From an uncultured Cryptobacterium sp. (GTDB taxonomy: Bacteria; Actinomycetota; Coriobacteriia; Coriobacteriales; Eggerthellaceae), in NCBI GenBank assembly GCA_958410215.1, contig CATYOF010000001.1, positions 186,001 through 250,000 of the forward strand: 64,000 nucleotides of DNA. The letters are read 5' to 3'. A program made the translations under genes and the position numbers. This document shows positions 1 through 8,349 of the stretch, one piece after another; the first letter of the stretch is position 1, and each line of letters begins with the position of its first letter. The notes beneath the pieces were generated by a model, which was given only the letters and a program-made list of their open reading frames with translations, made no database searches and was not told where the DNA came from.

Positions 1-934
1 CTTCGCCGGGGCCATTTACCACACAACCCATTACCGCAACTTGCAATGGTCGATGAATATGTTTTAGCTTATCTTCAACTTCTTTTGCAATTGCTATCAA
101 GTCTACCTGACAGCGACCACACGTTGGACAGCTTACCAGCTCTGGATCACGACGACGCAAGCCAAGCGCTGACAAAAGCGTCCAGCATGCTCGTATTTCT
201 TCAACAGGATCATCAGTAAGCGAAATTCGCATGGTATCCCCAATACCCTGTTCTAATAAAATTCCTAAGCCGCTAGCAGATTTTACCAAACCCTGGAATA
301 AGGTGCCCGCTTCGGTAACACCAATATGAAGAGGAACTTCGGGCAGCGTTTTCGAAAGAAGGCGATATGCCGCTACGGTAGTCGGAACATCATGTGCTTT
401 TGCTGAAACCACCACATCGTAAAAATTATGAGCATGGCAAAATTCAACATAGCCGCGTGCTGATTCCACCAGCTTTTCAGGCAGAGTTAGATCAGTACGT
501 GTTGCAAGGTCTTCATCAAGCGATCCCGCATTTACCCCAATGCGAATAGGAATTCCCGCACTACGTGCTGCCTCCAACACAGGAATACATGCCTCAAGCC
601 CGCCAATATTGCCCGGATTAATGCGAAGCTTTGCTGCACCGCGCTTTGCCGCTTCAATGGCAATTTCTGCACTGAAATGAATATCGGCAATAACGGGCAA
701 CACCGATCGAGCACAAATCGTTTCAAAATAATCTAAATCGCGCTTATGCGGAATTGCAATACGAATAAGTTCGCATCCCGCCTCTGCAAGGCGCTCAATT
801 TGCGCAAGATTACCTTCGACATCTTCCAGCGGCAAGTTAAGCATAGACTGAACAACGCAAGGGGCACCCCCACCAAGAGCCACCTTGCCAACCTTAACCT
901 GACGGGTAACCTGATTTGGCTTCATTTCTGACAT
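1..934 (-). CDS. ispG: 4-hydroxy-3-methylbut-2-enyl diphosphate synthase (partial, 3' end cut by window edge)
   Basis: IspG (GcpE) is the Fe-S enzyme that reductively opens methylerythritol cyclodiphosphate in the penultimate step of the MEP isoprenoid pathway. Translating the minus strand gives MSEMKPNQVTRQVKVG at the start, then a TIM-barrel part with VIADIHFSAEIA and KLRINPGN. Near the window edge are SCPTCGRC and GCVVNGPGE, which carry the three cysteines expected to hold the [4Fe-4S] cluster. About 311 codons are present and the C-terminus runs off at position 1. The ATG at 934 lies 3 nt after the stop of the upstream rseP, so the two are probably translationally coupled. It is the last visible gene of the pyrH-frr-uppS-cdsA-dxr-rseP-ispG run and shares its pathway with dxr in the same run. 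Confidence 0.96.
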   Translation of the reverse strand, partial: MSEMKPNQVTRQVKVGKVALGGGAPCVVQSMLNLPLEDVEGNLAQIERLAEAGCELIRIAIPHKRDLDYFETICARSVLPVIADIHFSAEIAIEAAKRGAAKLRINPGNIGGLEACIPVLEAARSAGIPIRIGVNAGSLDEDLATRTDLTLPEKLVESARGYVEFCHAHNFYDVVVSAKAHDVPTTVAAYRLLSKTLPEVPLHIGVTEAGTLFQGLVKSASGLGILLEQGIGDTMRISLTDDPVEEIRACWTLLSALGLRRRDPELVSCPTCGRCQVDLIAIAKEVEDKLKHIHRPLQVAVMGCVVNGPGE

Positions 935-937
935 ACG

Positions 938-1999
938 CTAGCCCCAATTTCCCAATACAAAACGTTGCACATCCTGATTAAGCATAACAACAAAAAGCCC
1001 CATAAAGAGCGCGAACCCCACCATAGACATATAGCCCATTGCACGAAGAGAAACTATTTTGCGTGACAGCTTTTGGAACACCTCTACGACAAAACGTCCT
1101 CCGTCCAAAGGAGGTATGGGGAGCATATTCATAAAACCTAAAGAAGCAGATATAACCGCAGAGAAGAAGAGAAAATCCTGAAACCCTGCTTCGAATGCAT
1201 CTTTCGATAGAACCGCAATACCCACAATGGAAGTGGATTGAGAAATAGTTTGAGCGGCAGTTGCAGGATTGAAAAGTGAAGCAATAGCTGCCAGCACCAT
1301 ACCCAAGTAATTCATGCCCATGTATATGGCATCCCAAGGAGCCCAATTATAGTGAAATACTTCGCCCGTTGTAGTGTTCTGCAAATCAAGCCCCATAACG
1401 GAATACACCACAATAAAGGCAAGCAGCACCCAAAGCAGATTCATACAAGGGCCCGCAAGTAAAATTACACAGCGCTTCCAAAAAGGAAGAATGCTGTATT
1501 GGCAAGATTGTTCCTGTTCGAAAAAGGCTTGAAGATTGGCAACCTCGCGCGGCTGACCTTCGCGATAAGGACCCTTTGCAGGAGTGCGATACACATTAAA
1601 TTTATCTTTGCGCTTAGGACGCTTGATGGATCCCCAATCCGCAAGTTCTTCGAGAAGCTCATAGGCCTCATCTTCAGACAAGAACAGATCATGAGCCACA
1701 TCTTCGCTATACACTTCGCCTTTGCGATACACATACCCCAAAACACGCTTAAGGTGGGGGCTTCCACTTGCGGGAGCCATCCCACAGATATTGGCGTATC
1801 CACCAAGCGGAACGCACGTAACGCCAAAGCGAGTATCTCCTTTAGTAAAACCAATAATGGAAGGGCCAGGAAACCCAATCATGAATTCAGTAACACGCAC
1901 TCCAAAAAGACGCGCCGCAAGGAAATGGCCCCCTTCGTGAATGAACACCAAAAAGCCCAACACGATGGTTGCCGCTATGATCATGATAAGGATATCCAT
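938..1999 (-). CDS. rseP: RseP/site-2 intramembrane zinc metalloprotease lacking PDZ, with winged-helix-like insert
   Basis: Membrane zinc protease of the RseP/RasP (M50B) family. The catalytic HEGGH motif is at residues 21-25 in the first membrane segment, AGPCMN at 182-187 opens the second, and NMLPIPPLDGGR (about 291-302) supplies the third zinc ligand. Family members normally have one or two PDZ domains between the second and third membrane segments. Here that stretch is too short and no PDZ is visible. Instead about 90 residues (about 75-165) sit between the membrane re-entrant loop and the second segment, on the expected cytoplasmic side. Residues 85-140 read like a winged helix (SEDVAHDLFLSEDEAYELL, then LADWGSIKRPKRKD). 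It lies 5 nt downstream of dxr and 3 nt upstream of ispG. Identity as a site-2 protease is firm. The target and the role of the insert are unknown; intramembrane cleavage of an anti-sigma factor is the family precedent. Confidence 0.9.
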   Translation of the reverse strand: MDILIMIIAATIVLGFLVFIHEGGHFLAARLFGVRVTEFMIGFPGPSIIGFTKGDTRFGVTCVPLGGYANICGMAPASGSPHLKRVLGYVYRKGEVYSEDVAHDLFLSEDEAYELLEELADWGSIKRPKRKDKFNVYRTPAKGPYREGQPREVANLQAFFEQEQSCQYSILPFWKRCVILLAGPCMNLLWVLLAFIVVYSVMGLDLQNTTTGEVFHYNWAPWDAIYMGMNYLGMVLAAIASLFNPATAAQTISQSTSIVGIAVLSKDAFEAGFQDFLFFSAVISASLGFMNMLPIPPLDGGRFVVEVFQKLSRKIVSLRAMGYMSMVGFALFMGLFVVMLNQDVQRFVLGNWG

Positions 2000-2004
2000 A
2001 GAAA

Positions 2005-3240
2005 TTACTTTTGCAGCACTGAGTACGCATAGGAACGCGCCCAGGCATCAACCTCCAGAAGCTGTTCGATACTTTCAACCGATTCTACCTTGCAGGCATC
2101 CATGGTGGCTTCTACAACCTCTGCAATACCTAAATAAGAACAGCGTTCCTCCAAAAATGCCGCCACTGCAATTTCGTTTGCCGCATTCATAGCGCACGGA
2201 AGCGTGCCACCAGTTGATCCCGCAATGCGCGCAAGAGCCAAGCAGCGAAACGTTTCCGTATCGGGAGCGGCAAACTCCAGCGTGCCTAAAGTACGAAAAT
2301 CTAAGGGCTCAACAGGAGCAGACCAACGCTCGGGATAACTGAGCGCAAACTGAATAGGAATGCGCATATCGGTAGTACCTAGATGTGCTTTTACGCTTCC
2401 ATCACTAAATTCCACCATCGAATGAATGGCACTTTGAGGTTGTACTACTACTTCTATTTTTTCGTAAGGCATTGCAAATAGATGATGGGCTTCGATAACC
2501 TCAAGCCCTTTATTCATCAACGTTGAAGAATCAATCGTTATTTTTGCACCCATATTCCACGTAGGATGATGAAGTGCCTGAGCGGGCGAAACGTGCACTA
2601 AATCGGCTCGCTTTTTACCGCGGAAAGGACCGCCAGAAGCGGTAACCCACAGCTTGCTTACCTCTTTAGGGTTTTCCCCTAACAAGCACTGATAGATAGC
2701 CCCGTGCTCCGAATCAATAGGCATCAAAACACCGGGCTTTTGAGCAAGCGGCATAATAAGATCGCCACCCACCACCAGTGACTCTTTGTTGGCTAACGCA
2801 AGTACTTTACCCGCTTGTAAGGTTTCATAGCTTGCACGAAGCCCTGCCGCCCCCACAAGCGCATTAACCACCACATCAGCTTCGGGAATGCGACATAAAT
2901 CGACCACACCCTGAGGCCCTTGAGAAAAGGATCCACCACACGAAGAATTACGACTCGCTGCTTCTACCTGTTCTGAAAGTTCCTCTAGAACATCGCCCGA
3001 AATGCAGTTTTTAGCTCCCAAAGCAATATGGGAAACATTAAATTCCCGCGCTTGTGCAAGTAATTCCTTTGCACGAGTTCCCGCTGCCAAACCTACAATT
3101 TCAAGCTTATCGGGATGGCGGCGTACCACATCAAGAGTTTGTACGCCAATGGAGCCAGTTGATCCTAGCACCACAATGCGGCGCTTTCCTGAAGACATAT
3201 GAACCGAACAGGAATTACAGGGATTATTGTTAGAAGACAT
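2005..3240 (-). CDS. dxr: 1-deoxy-D-xylulose 5-phosphate reductoisomerase
   Basis: Dxr (IspC) makes 2-C-methyl-D-erythritol 4-phosphate from DXP with NADPH, the committed step of the MEP pathway. The NADPH-binding GSTGSIG motif follows a short N-terminal lead. Further on are ALANKESLVVGG and PIDSEHGAIYQCL, which include the metal and substrate ligands, and the substrate loop TASGGPFRG. At 411 residues it is slightly longer than usual because of an N-terminal Asn/Cys-rich lead of about 15 residues. The ATG at 3240 overlaps the end of cdsA by 11 nt and has AGGAGG about 11 nt upstream. A second ATG at 3198 has no clear ribosome binding site. The neighbours cdsA and rseP fit the widespread uppS-cdsA-dxr-rseP order. 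Confidence 0.96.
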   Translation of the reverse strand: MSSNNNPCNSCSVHMSSGKRRIVVLGSTGSIGVQTLDVVRRHPDKLEIVGLAAGTRAKELLAQAREFNVSHIALGAKNCISGDVLEELSEQVEAASRNSSCGGSFSQGPQGVVDLCRIPEADVVVNALVGAAGLRASYETLQAGKVLALANKESLVVGGDLIMPLAQKPGVLMPIDSEHGAIYQCLLGENPKEVSKLWVTASGGPFRGKKRADLVHVSPAQALHHPTWNMGAKITIDSSTLMNKGLEVIEAHHLFAMPYEKIEVVVQPQSAIHSMVEFSDGSVKAHLGTTDMRIPIQFALSYPERWSAPVEPLDFRTLGTLEFAAPDTETFRCLALARIAGSTGGTLPCAMNAANEIAVAAFLEERCSYLGIAEVVEATMDACKVESVESIEQLLEVDAWARSYAYSVLQK

Positions 3241-4219
3241 AAGGGATGCAGCCTCCTAAAACAAGCAAAATTGCACCAGAGAGAGTAACTAAAAATTGCG
3301 AATCACAGCGATCAAGCAAACCACCATGGCCCGGCATTATTGTGCCTGAATCTTTAAAGCCCGAATTACGCTTGATACGACTTTCCACTAAATCGCCCAA
3401 CACGCCTGCAAGACCATTGACAAGCCCAAAAGCCAGCGCAAGCGGTATTGACATAGAAACACCGGGAATAAAAGAAAGCAAACACCATACGGCCATAGCA
3501 AACACTAATCCCGCAATAAAGCCTTCCCAACTTTTGTTGGGAGAAATATGAGGAGCAAGTTTATGTTTGCCGATAGCAGAACCAATCAAATACGCAAAGG
3601 CATCGCTTCCCCACACGCTTACAAACAAGCCTAAAACGAGTACTGCACCCCATGGATCAGGAAGGGATTCTCGAAGCAAAATAGCAGTCGACATAATAAG
3701 GCCTGTGTATACCGCACCAAATAGGCTCACCGCGACATCACTGATACGAGCAGGCTGCCAAAACACATACCAAACTAGTAGCACGAGCACATATACCGCC
3801 AGTGCAATACATACCCCACTTATTCCCGTAAGCCACATAACAAAGGGGAAAAGTGCAGCCGCACATACCCCTAAAAGTTCATTTGGCAGTTTTGCATCGG
3901 CGCGAAGCATGTAATAAAACTCATTAGCACAAATTGCACTGAGCAAAGAAAGATACAATGCCGTAGTCAGATCCGAAGCAAGTACGCACACAACGGTGAG
4001 CAAGATATAAACCGCACCAGTAACGGTACGCACCGCAAGATTACTAGGATGAGCTACCTTGGTCGGGAGTTTTTTCACTACAGCTTTGCGTGCTTTAGTG
4101 GTTTTTCTCTCCCAAGTTTGTTCATCTTGCTGTGGGAAGGTTTCCACTTCAGTGTGAAGCGTTTCAGGAGTATTAGCCTGATCGCGTAAAAACGGCTTAC
4201 GTACCCGAACTTTTGTCAT
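3230..4219 (-). CDS. cdsA: Phosphatidate cytidylyltransferase (CDP-diacylglycerol synthase)
   Basis: CdsA converts phosphatidate and CTP into CDP-diacylglycerol, the precursor of all phospholipids, in the cytoplasmic membrane. The protein is highly hydrophobic with about eight membrane segments after a charged N-terminus of about 70 residues. The family signature is complete near the C-terminus: RIKRNSGFKDSGTIMPGHGG followed by LLDRCDS, which includes the metal-binding aspartates. I place the start at the ATG at 4219, immediately after the uppS stop codon. An upstream in-frame ATG at 4261 would run inside uppS. The 3' end overlaps dxr by 11 nt. Residues 1-60 are basic and low in complexity, unlike most CdsA proteins. 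Confidence 0.94.
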   Translation of the reverse strand: MTKVRVRKPFLRDQANTPETLHTEVETFPQQDEQTWERKTTKARKAVVKKLPTKVAHPSNLAVRTVTGAVYILLTVVCVLASDLTTALYLSLLSAICANEFYYMLRADAKLPNELLGVCAAALFPFVMWLTGISGVCIALAVYVLVLLVWYVFWQPARISDVAVSLFGAVYTGLIMSTAILLRESLPDPWGAVLVLGLFVSVWGSDAFAYLIGSAIGKHKLAPHISPNKSWEGFIAGLVFAMAVWCLLSFIPGVSMSIPLALAFGLVNGLAGVLGDLVESRIKRNSGFKDSGTIMPGHGGLLDRCDSQFLVTLSGAILLVLGGCIPYVF

Positions 4220-4220
4220 G

Positions 4221-4997
4221 CTACACAGCCCCAAATCGACGATCACGCGACTGATATTCAAGCAGCGCTTTCAAGAAGTCGTAGCGATTAAAATCGGGCC
4301 ATAACACATCGGTACACACAAATTCCGTATACGCAATTTGCCAGAGTAAGAAGTTTGACACGCGCATTTCGCCCGAAGTGCGAATTAACAAATCGGGATC
4401 GGGAATATCGGCCGTATAAAGACCTTGTTCGAACAGCTCCTCAGTAATTTCAGGCAAATTGTCTGGGTTCGCGCCTTCATCAAGAGCGCGTTTCACGCAC
4501 GCATTTACTGCATGAAGAATTTCCTGACGTGAGCCATAATTCACCGCCACGACCAAGGTCATACCATCGTTATTTTTTGTTTTTTCCCAAGCCTCTTCAA
4601 ACGCAAGACGAGTTTCATCGGGCAGCAAAGAGAGATCACCAATGGTACGCACTCGAACATGTTCTTCGTGCAGACCATCAACCTCTGCCAACATGGTTTT
4701 GGCAAACAGATCCATAAGGCCGTTTACTTCATCTTCGGGGCGCTTCCAGTTTTCTGTCGAAAATGAATAGATGGTGAGATAATCCACCCCAAGATCGTTG
4801 GCGCATCGAATAGTTTCACGAACCGCTTCAATACCCGCCTTGTGACCACGAAGACGATTAAGAGCACGTTTTTTAGCCCAACGACCGTTGCCGTCCATAA
4901 TGACGGCAACGTGTTTAGGAATTACATTTTGGTTTAAAGCCTGTGGATCCACCCCACTTGGCGGATCAGGAAATATGTAATCAAGAGGTTTTCGCAT
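4221..4997 (-). CDS. uppS: Isoprenyl transferase (undecaprenyl diphosphate synthase)
   Basis: Cis-prenyltransferase that extends farnesyl diphosphate with isopentenyl units to the C55 lipid carrier used for peptidoglycan and other wall polymers. Clear motifs are HVAVIMDGNGRWA near residue 30 (substrate-binding Asp and Arg), YSFSTENWKRP, and RTSGEMRVSNFLLWQ toward the C-terminus. Length (258 aa) is typical. GGAGG lies about 10 nt before the ATG at 4997 but only 1 nt before the ATG at 5006, so I prefer 4997; three residues are at stake. It sits between frr and cdsA and supplies lipid for the wall enzymes encoded at the other end of the window. Confidence 0.95.
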   Translation of the reverse strand: MRKPLDYIFPDPPSGVDPQALNQNVIPKHVAVIMDGNGRWAKKRALNRLRGHKAGIEAVRETIRCANDLGVDYLTIYSFSTENWKRPEDEVNGLMDLFAKTMLAEVDGLHEEHVRVRTIGDLSLLPDETRLAFEEAWEKTKNNDGMTLVVAVNYGSRQEILHAVNACVKRALDEGANPDNLPEITEELFEQGLYTADIPDPDLLIRTSGEMRVSNFLLWQIAYTEFVCTDVLWPDFNRYDFLKALLEYQSRDRRFGAV

Positions 4998-5017
4998 ATA
5001 AATCATGCCTCCAACAC

Positions 5018-5575
5018 CTAGATTGACATAAGCTCCTTTTCCTTTGCAGCAAGGTGTTGATCAATTTTAGCAATTGCTGCATCGGTCTTTTTCTGAATAT
5101 CCGCCTCAGCACGACGTTGATCATCTTCAGGAAGATTGTCGCTTTTTACTGCTTTTTCAATTGCAGCATTAGCATCACGACGAGCATTACGAACAGCTAC
5201 ACGGCTTTCTTCAGCATAGGTGCGGCATTCTTTTACGAATTCCTTACGACGCTCTTCGGTCAAAGGTGGGAAAGAAAGACGAATAACTGAACCGTCATTG
5301 TTGGGAGCTACCCCAAGATTTGCCTGTTGAATGGCATGATCAATGGCACCAAGAGAAGACTTATCCCATGGCTCAATAACCAAAGTGTGAGCATCGGGGG
5401 TTTTGATAGCAGCCATCTGATTAATAGGCGTAAGAGTGCCGTAATATTCTGCCTTTACGCGATCAAGAATCATAGCGTTAGCGCGACCCGTACGCACCGA
5501 TGCGAAGTTGGAAAGAAGCTGTTCTTCAGCAGCCTTCATGCGCTCATCTGCTTTTTTCATAATGTCGTCGATCAT
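5018..5575 (-). CDS. frr: Ribosome recycling factor
   Basis: RRF, with EF-G, splits post-termination ribosomes. The protein has the standard size (185 aa) and the family pattern: MKKADERMKAAEE at the N-terminus, SVRTGRANAMILDRVKAEYYG before the middle, and LTEERRKEFVKECRTYAEE in the long helical domain. I start it at the ATG at 5575, which has AGGAAAGG 7 nt upstream. A longer in-frame start at 5614 would overlap pyrH and adds residues not seen in the family. It lies 28 nt after pyrH, the usual bacterial neighbour. Confidence 0.97.
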   Translation of the reverse strand: MIDDIMKKADERMKAAEEQLLSNFASVRTGRANAMILDRVKAEYYGTLTPINQMAAIKTPDAHTLVIEPWDKSSLGAIDHAIQQANLGVAPNNDGSVIRLSFPPLTEERRKEFVKECRTYAEESRVAVRNARRDANAAIEKAVKSDNLPEDDQRRAEADIQKKTDAAIAKIDQHLAAKEKELMSI

Positions 5576-5603
5576 TGAAAATCCTTTCCTGGATAGAAAT
5601 AAC

Positions 5604-6326
5604 CTAGTCAGCACTTACGGTTGTGCCAATGTTTTCTCCCTTAAGAATGCGAGAAATATTACCAGGCACCATAAGGTCAAAGACCAAAATAGGAAGCTTA
5701 TTGTCCATGCAAAGCGACGTTGCGGTAGAGTCCATTACATGCAGTTCACGAGAAAGCACTTCAAGATAACTAATGTGTTCAAAGCGCTTAGCATCGGGAT
5801 TCGTTACTGGATCGCTATCGTAGATACCATCAACCTTAGTTGCCTTCATTAAGCATTCTGCGTTGATTTCGCAAGCGCGAAGCGCAGCAGTGGTATCCGT
5901 AGTGAAATAGGGATTACCGGTACCTGCAGCAAAAATAACAACGTAGCCTTTTTCCAAATGATGGATAGCACGACGGCGAATATAGGGTTCAGAAACTTGG
6001 CGCATTTCAATGGCGCTCATAACACGAGTAGGAATATCGTGACGCTCAAAAGCATCCTGCAAGGCAAGCGCATTCATGCATGTTGCCAACATTCCAATAT
6101 AGTCAGCCTGAGCACGGTCCATACCTTCTGCAGAACCAGCTAAACCGCGGAAAATATTGCCGCCGCCAACCGTTACCGCAAGCTCAATGCCATCATCAAC
6201 AATTTCTTTAATCTGAACCGCAAGCTCTTCAACTACCTTTGGATCAATTCCGTAGCCGGCCTCACCCATAAGCGCCTCGCCAGAAAGCTTCAGGAGAACA
6301 CGCTTGTATTTGTAATCAGAGCTCAT
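5604..6326 (-). CDS. pyrH: UMP kinase
   Basis: Bacterial UMP kinase of the amino acid kinase fold; phosphorylates UMP to UDP. The N-terminal KRVLLKLSGEALMG, the glycine-rich VGGGNIFRG, and FAAGTGNPYFTTDTTAALRA are all present, and 240 aa is the normal length. The start at 6326 has AAAGGATG upstream. It heads the run pyrH-frr-uppS-cdsA-dxr-rseP-ispG. The usual upstream partners rpsB and tsf are not here. The 470 bp before pyrH hold a long palindrome and the terminator of htrA, so the operon promoter probably lies within 6330-6660. Confidence 0.97.
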   Translation of the reverse strand: MSSDYKYKRVLLKLSGEALMGEAGYGIDPKVVEELAVQIKEIVDDGIELAVTVGGGNIFRGLAGSAEGMDRAQADYIGMLATCMNALALQDAFERHDIPTRVMSAIEMRQVSEPYIRRRAIHHLEKGYVVIFAAGTGNPYFTTDTTAALRACEINAECLMKATKVDGIYDSDPVTNPDAKRFEHISYLEVLSRELHVMDSTATSLCMDNKLPILVFDLMVPGNISRILKGENIGTTVSAD

Positions 6327-6410
6327 AGGTACATCCTTTCTTCGAGCGTTATCCTAGTTATATTACCGTAAAACCGGCATACCTAAACAGGCTCGTAAAA
6401 ATTTCTCCTA

Positions 6411-6606
6411 TTTTGCATTACCAGCTTTCCTCAAAAGCAGCCTCGCTTATATCAGCTAGCAAGAAAACAAGGAGCGTAGTGGAATAATTCAACACATGGT
6501 TACCCTATCCCCCTATCAACGATTGAACACCAGGGTCTACGCTTTTTAAGGTTTTCTTGCCGCGCTGCGCTTCGGAATGCTTTTTCTGAAAGCTGGTAAT
6601 GCAAAA
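6411..6606. repeat. 196-bp imperfect palindrome with 18-bp perfect terminal inverted repeats (MITE-like)
   Basis: TTTTGCATTACCAGCTTT at 6411-6428 is exactly inverted at 6589-6606. Inside, GCAAGAAAAC at 6459-6468 pairs with 6551-6560, and AGCGTA at 6473-6478 pairs with 6538-6543. The blocks are evenly spaced on both arms, so the whole stretch can fold into one long hairpin. It carries no credible gene and lies between pyrH and htrA. The form fits a non-autonomous transposable element or a long structured RNA. No target-site duplication is evident. A similar-sized palindrome with different arm sequences occurs at 45117-45301. Confidence 0.7.
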
Positions 6607-6670
6607 GAAAAATTTAAACAAGCAGTGCGTATAGTCGTTAACTTCTTTTTTGCAAAGCATAGACAAAGCA

Positions 6671-6700
6671 AAAAGGCGCCTGGTATACACCAAGCGCCTT
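6671..6700 (-). terminator. Rho-independent terminator of htrA
   Basis: AAGGCGC at 6673-6679 pairs with GCGCCTT at 6694-6700, with TGGT/ACCA extending the stem inward. Read on the minus strand it is followed by TTTTTGCTTTG. It lies about 95 nt downstream of the htrA stop codon. Confidence 0.8.
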
Positions 6701-6795
6701 GAGGGGAATGACCAAAAATATCTTGTTGATCAGATGGCGGCTCGAACAAGCAGTTGCTGTGTAGCACTCGCACGTTCTTCGCCATCAAGCCTACC

Positions 6796-8127
6796 CTATG
6801 AATCTGAACCAAGTTTCACATCGGCCGTATTTTCTTGTCCATCACGAACATAGGTAATAGTTATCGTATCTCCCACATTATGAGAACGAACCGCTAAGAC
6901 TAAATCGGATGAAGAGGTAATATCGGTATCGCCAACCTTGGTAATAATATCGCCCTGTTGAATTCCAGCTTCAGCTGCACTAGAACCAGCATTTACCTGC
7001 GATATATATGCACCAGAATCAGCCCCTAAACCATATCGTTCAGCAAGTTGACTGGTAACCGTGGTAGCAGAAACACCTAACTGAGCATGAGAAGGTTGCT
7101 TGCCATCAATAATTTGCTGAGCAATGTTAATAGCGTAGTCTACCGGAATAGCGAACCCAACACCTGAACTCGAACCAGAAGTAGTAGCGATTAACGTATT
7201 TACCCCAATAAGCTTGCCATCTTTGTCTACCAAAGCACCGCCAGAATTACCAGGGTTAATAGCTGCATCGGTCTGAATAAGATTGGTATAAACCGCGCTG
7301 GAAGTATCACTATTAAGGGTAGATGTAGTACGGCTTGTTGCAGAAACAATACCTGTTGATACCGACTGCTCTAAACCATACGGGCTTCCGAGCGCCATTA
7401 CCCATTCACCAACCGTCAAATCCGCTGAAGAACCAATTTCGATAGCGGTCAAATCGGTTGCGTCAATCTTTAATACCGCAAGGTCGCTTGAGGGATCGGT
7501 ACCAATAACCTGCGCTTCATATTCGCCACCATCAGCTGTTACCTGCAGGCGATCGGCATCTTCAATTACATGATAGTTGGTCAAAATATAACCATCAGAA
7601 GAAATAATGATGCCCGACCCTAGTGAGGATTCCGTATATTCATCATCTGACTGATCGACCATCCCCATAAAGCCACGTGAGGACGTTTGGGTATATACGT
7701 CAATATTAACTACCGAAGGTAAGCACTTCTGAGATACTGCTTCTGGCAAGGTGGTATCTTCGCCATCAACGGTAATACTGCCACCACTACCGCCAAGCAC
7801 GGTAGAAGATCCGCTCGGCTGCACCACGCTGTATACACCCAGGGCAAGAATACAAGCAAGAAGAGCTCCACAAAAAGCTGTTACAAACGTTTTCCAAGAA
7901 AAGGAATGATGTTTTTTCGGCTTTTGTGGCTGCCCTTGGGGCTGAGCAGATTGTGGTGCTTGAGCGTAAGCCGCGGTAGTTGAAGAAGTGTCTTGAAAAT
8001 TAGATGCTGTGTTATGCATTTGTGGTTCCGCCGAACCGTAAACCTGACTTCCTGTTTGCTGACCCTGCGATAAGTTATTGTTCTCCGGTGGAACAGGAGG
8101 CTGCGGACCACCTTGTTGATAGGTCAT
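6796..8127 (-). CDS. HtrA/DegP-like trypsin-type serine protease with PDZ domain, membrane-anchored
   Basis: Surface quality-control protease of the HtrA family. The N-terminal 70 residues are Gln/Pro/Asn-rich and cytoplasmic. One membrane anchor follows (about 74-98, TFVTAFCGALLACILALGVY). The protease domain has the triad His in TNYHVIEDADR, Asp in SSDLAVLKID and Ser in NPGNSGGAL. One PDZ domain (GAYISQVNAGSSAAEAGI) fills the C-terminus. The layout matches membrane-anchored HtrA-like proteases of Gram-positive bacteria, which degrade misfolded secreted proteins. AAAGGAGAAG lies before the ATG at 8127. It is probably transcribed alone, with its own terminator at 6671-6700. The choice among the htrA, degP and degQ names is not settled by sequence. 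Confidence 0.92.
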   Translation of the reverse strand: MTYQQGGPQPPVPPENNNLSQGQQTGSQVYGSAEPQMHNTASNFQDTSSTTAAYAQAPQSAQPQGQPQKPKKHHSFSWKTFVTAFCGALLACILALGVYSVVQPSGSSTVLGGSGGSITVDGEDTTLPEAVSQKCLPSVVNIDVYTQTSSRGFMGMVDQSDDEYTESSLGSGIIISSDGYILTNYHVIEDADRLQVTADGGEYEAQVIGTDPSSDLAVLKIDATDLTAIEIGSSADLTVGEWVMALGSPYGLEQSVSTGIVSATSRTTSTLNSDTSSAVYTNLIQTDAAINPGNSGGALVDKDGKLIGVNTLIATTSGSSSGVGFAIPVDYAINIAQQIIDGKQPSHAQLGVSATTVTSQLAERYGLGADSGAYISQVNAGSSAAEAGIQQGDIITKVGDTDITSSSDLVLAVRSHNVGDTITITYVRDGQENTADVKLGSDS

Positions 8128-8281
8128 GACTTCTCCTTTTCTAAAATGCTTATGCGTTTTCTTTTACGCCACTTTTGTCGCTTTTAGAGTACAAAGAAAG
8201 AATCAATCAACTGGCCAGCTCTTCTGTTTGTAATCATCCCGAAACCATATTTACAAATACGAAAGGTAAATCTACAAAAAA

Positions 8282-8318
8282 GTACCCATGAAGAATTCCA
8301 AGCTTCTCCATGGGGTAC
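8282..8318 (-). terminator. Rho-independent terminator of the binding-protein gene
   Basis: On the minus strand GTACCCCATGGAGAAG pairs imperfectly with the inverted arm ending in ATGGGTAC, followed by TTTTTTGT. It lies about 32 nt after the stop codon of the lipoprotein gene at 8350. Confidence 0.75.
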
Positions 8319-8349
8319 AAAACCAGTAAACATAAACAAGAAGGGAGGT

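Noticed and set aside
1499..2032. A 177-codon open frame on the plus strand
   Set aside because: It lies opposite the RseP insert and the end of dxr, where the minus-strand frame shows family motifs. The product has no recognisable domain and no good ribosome binding site.
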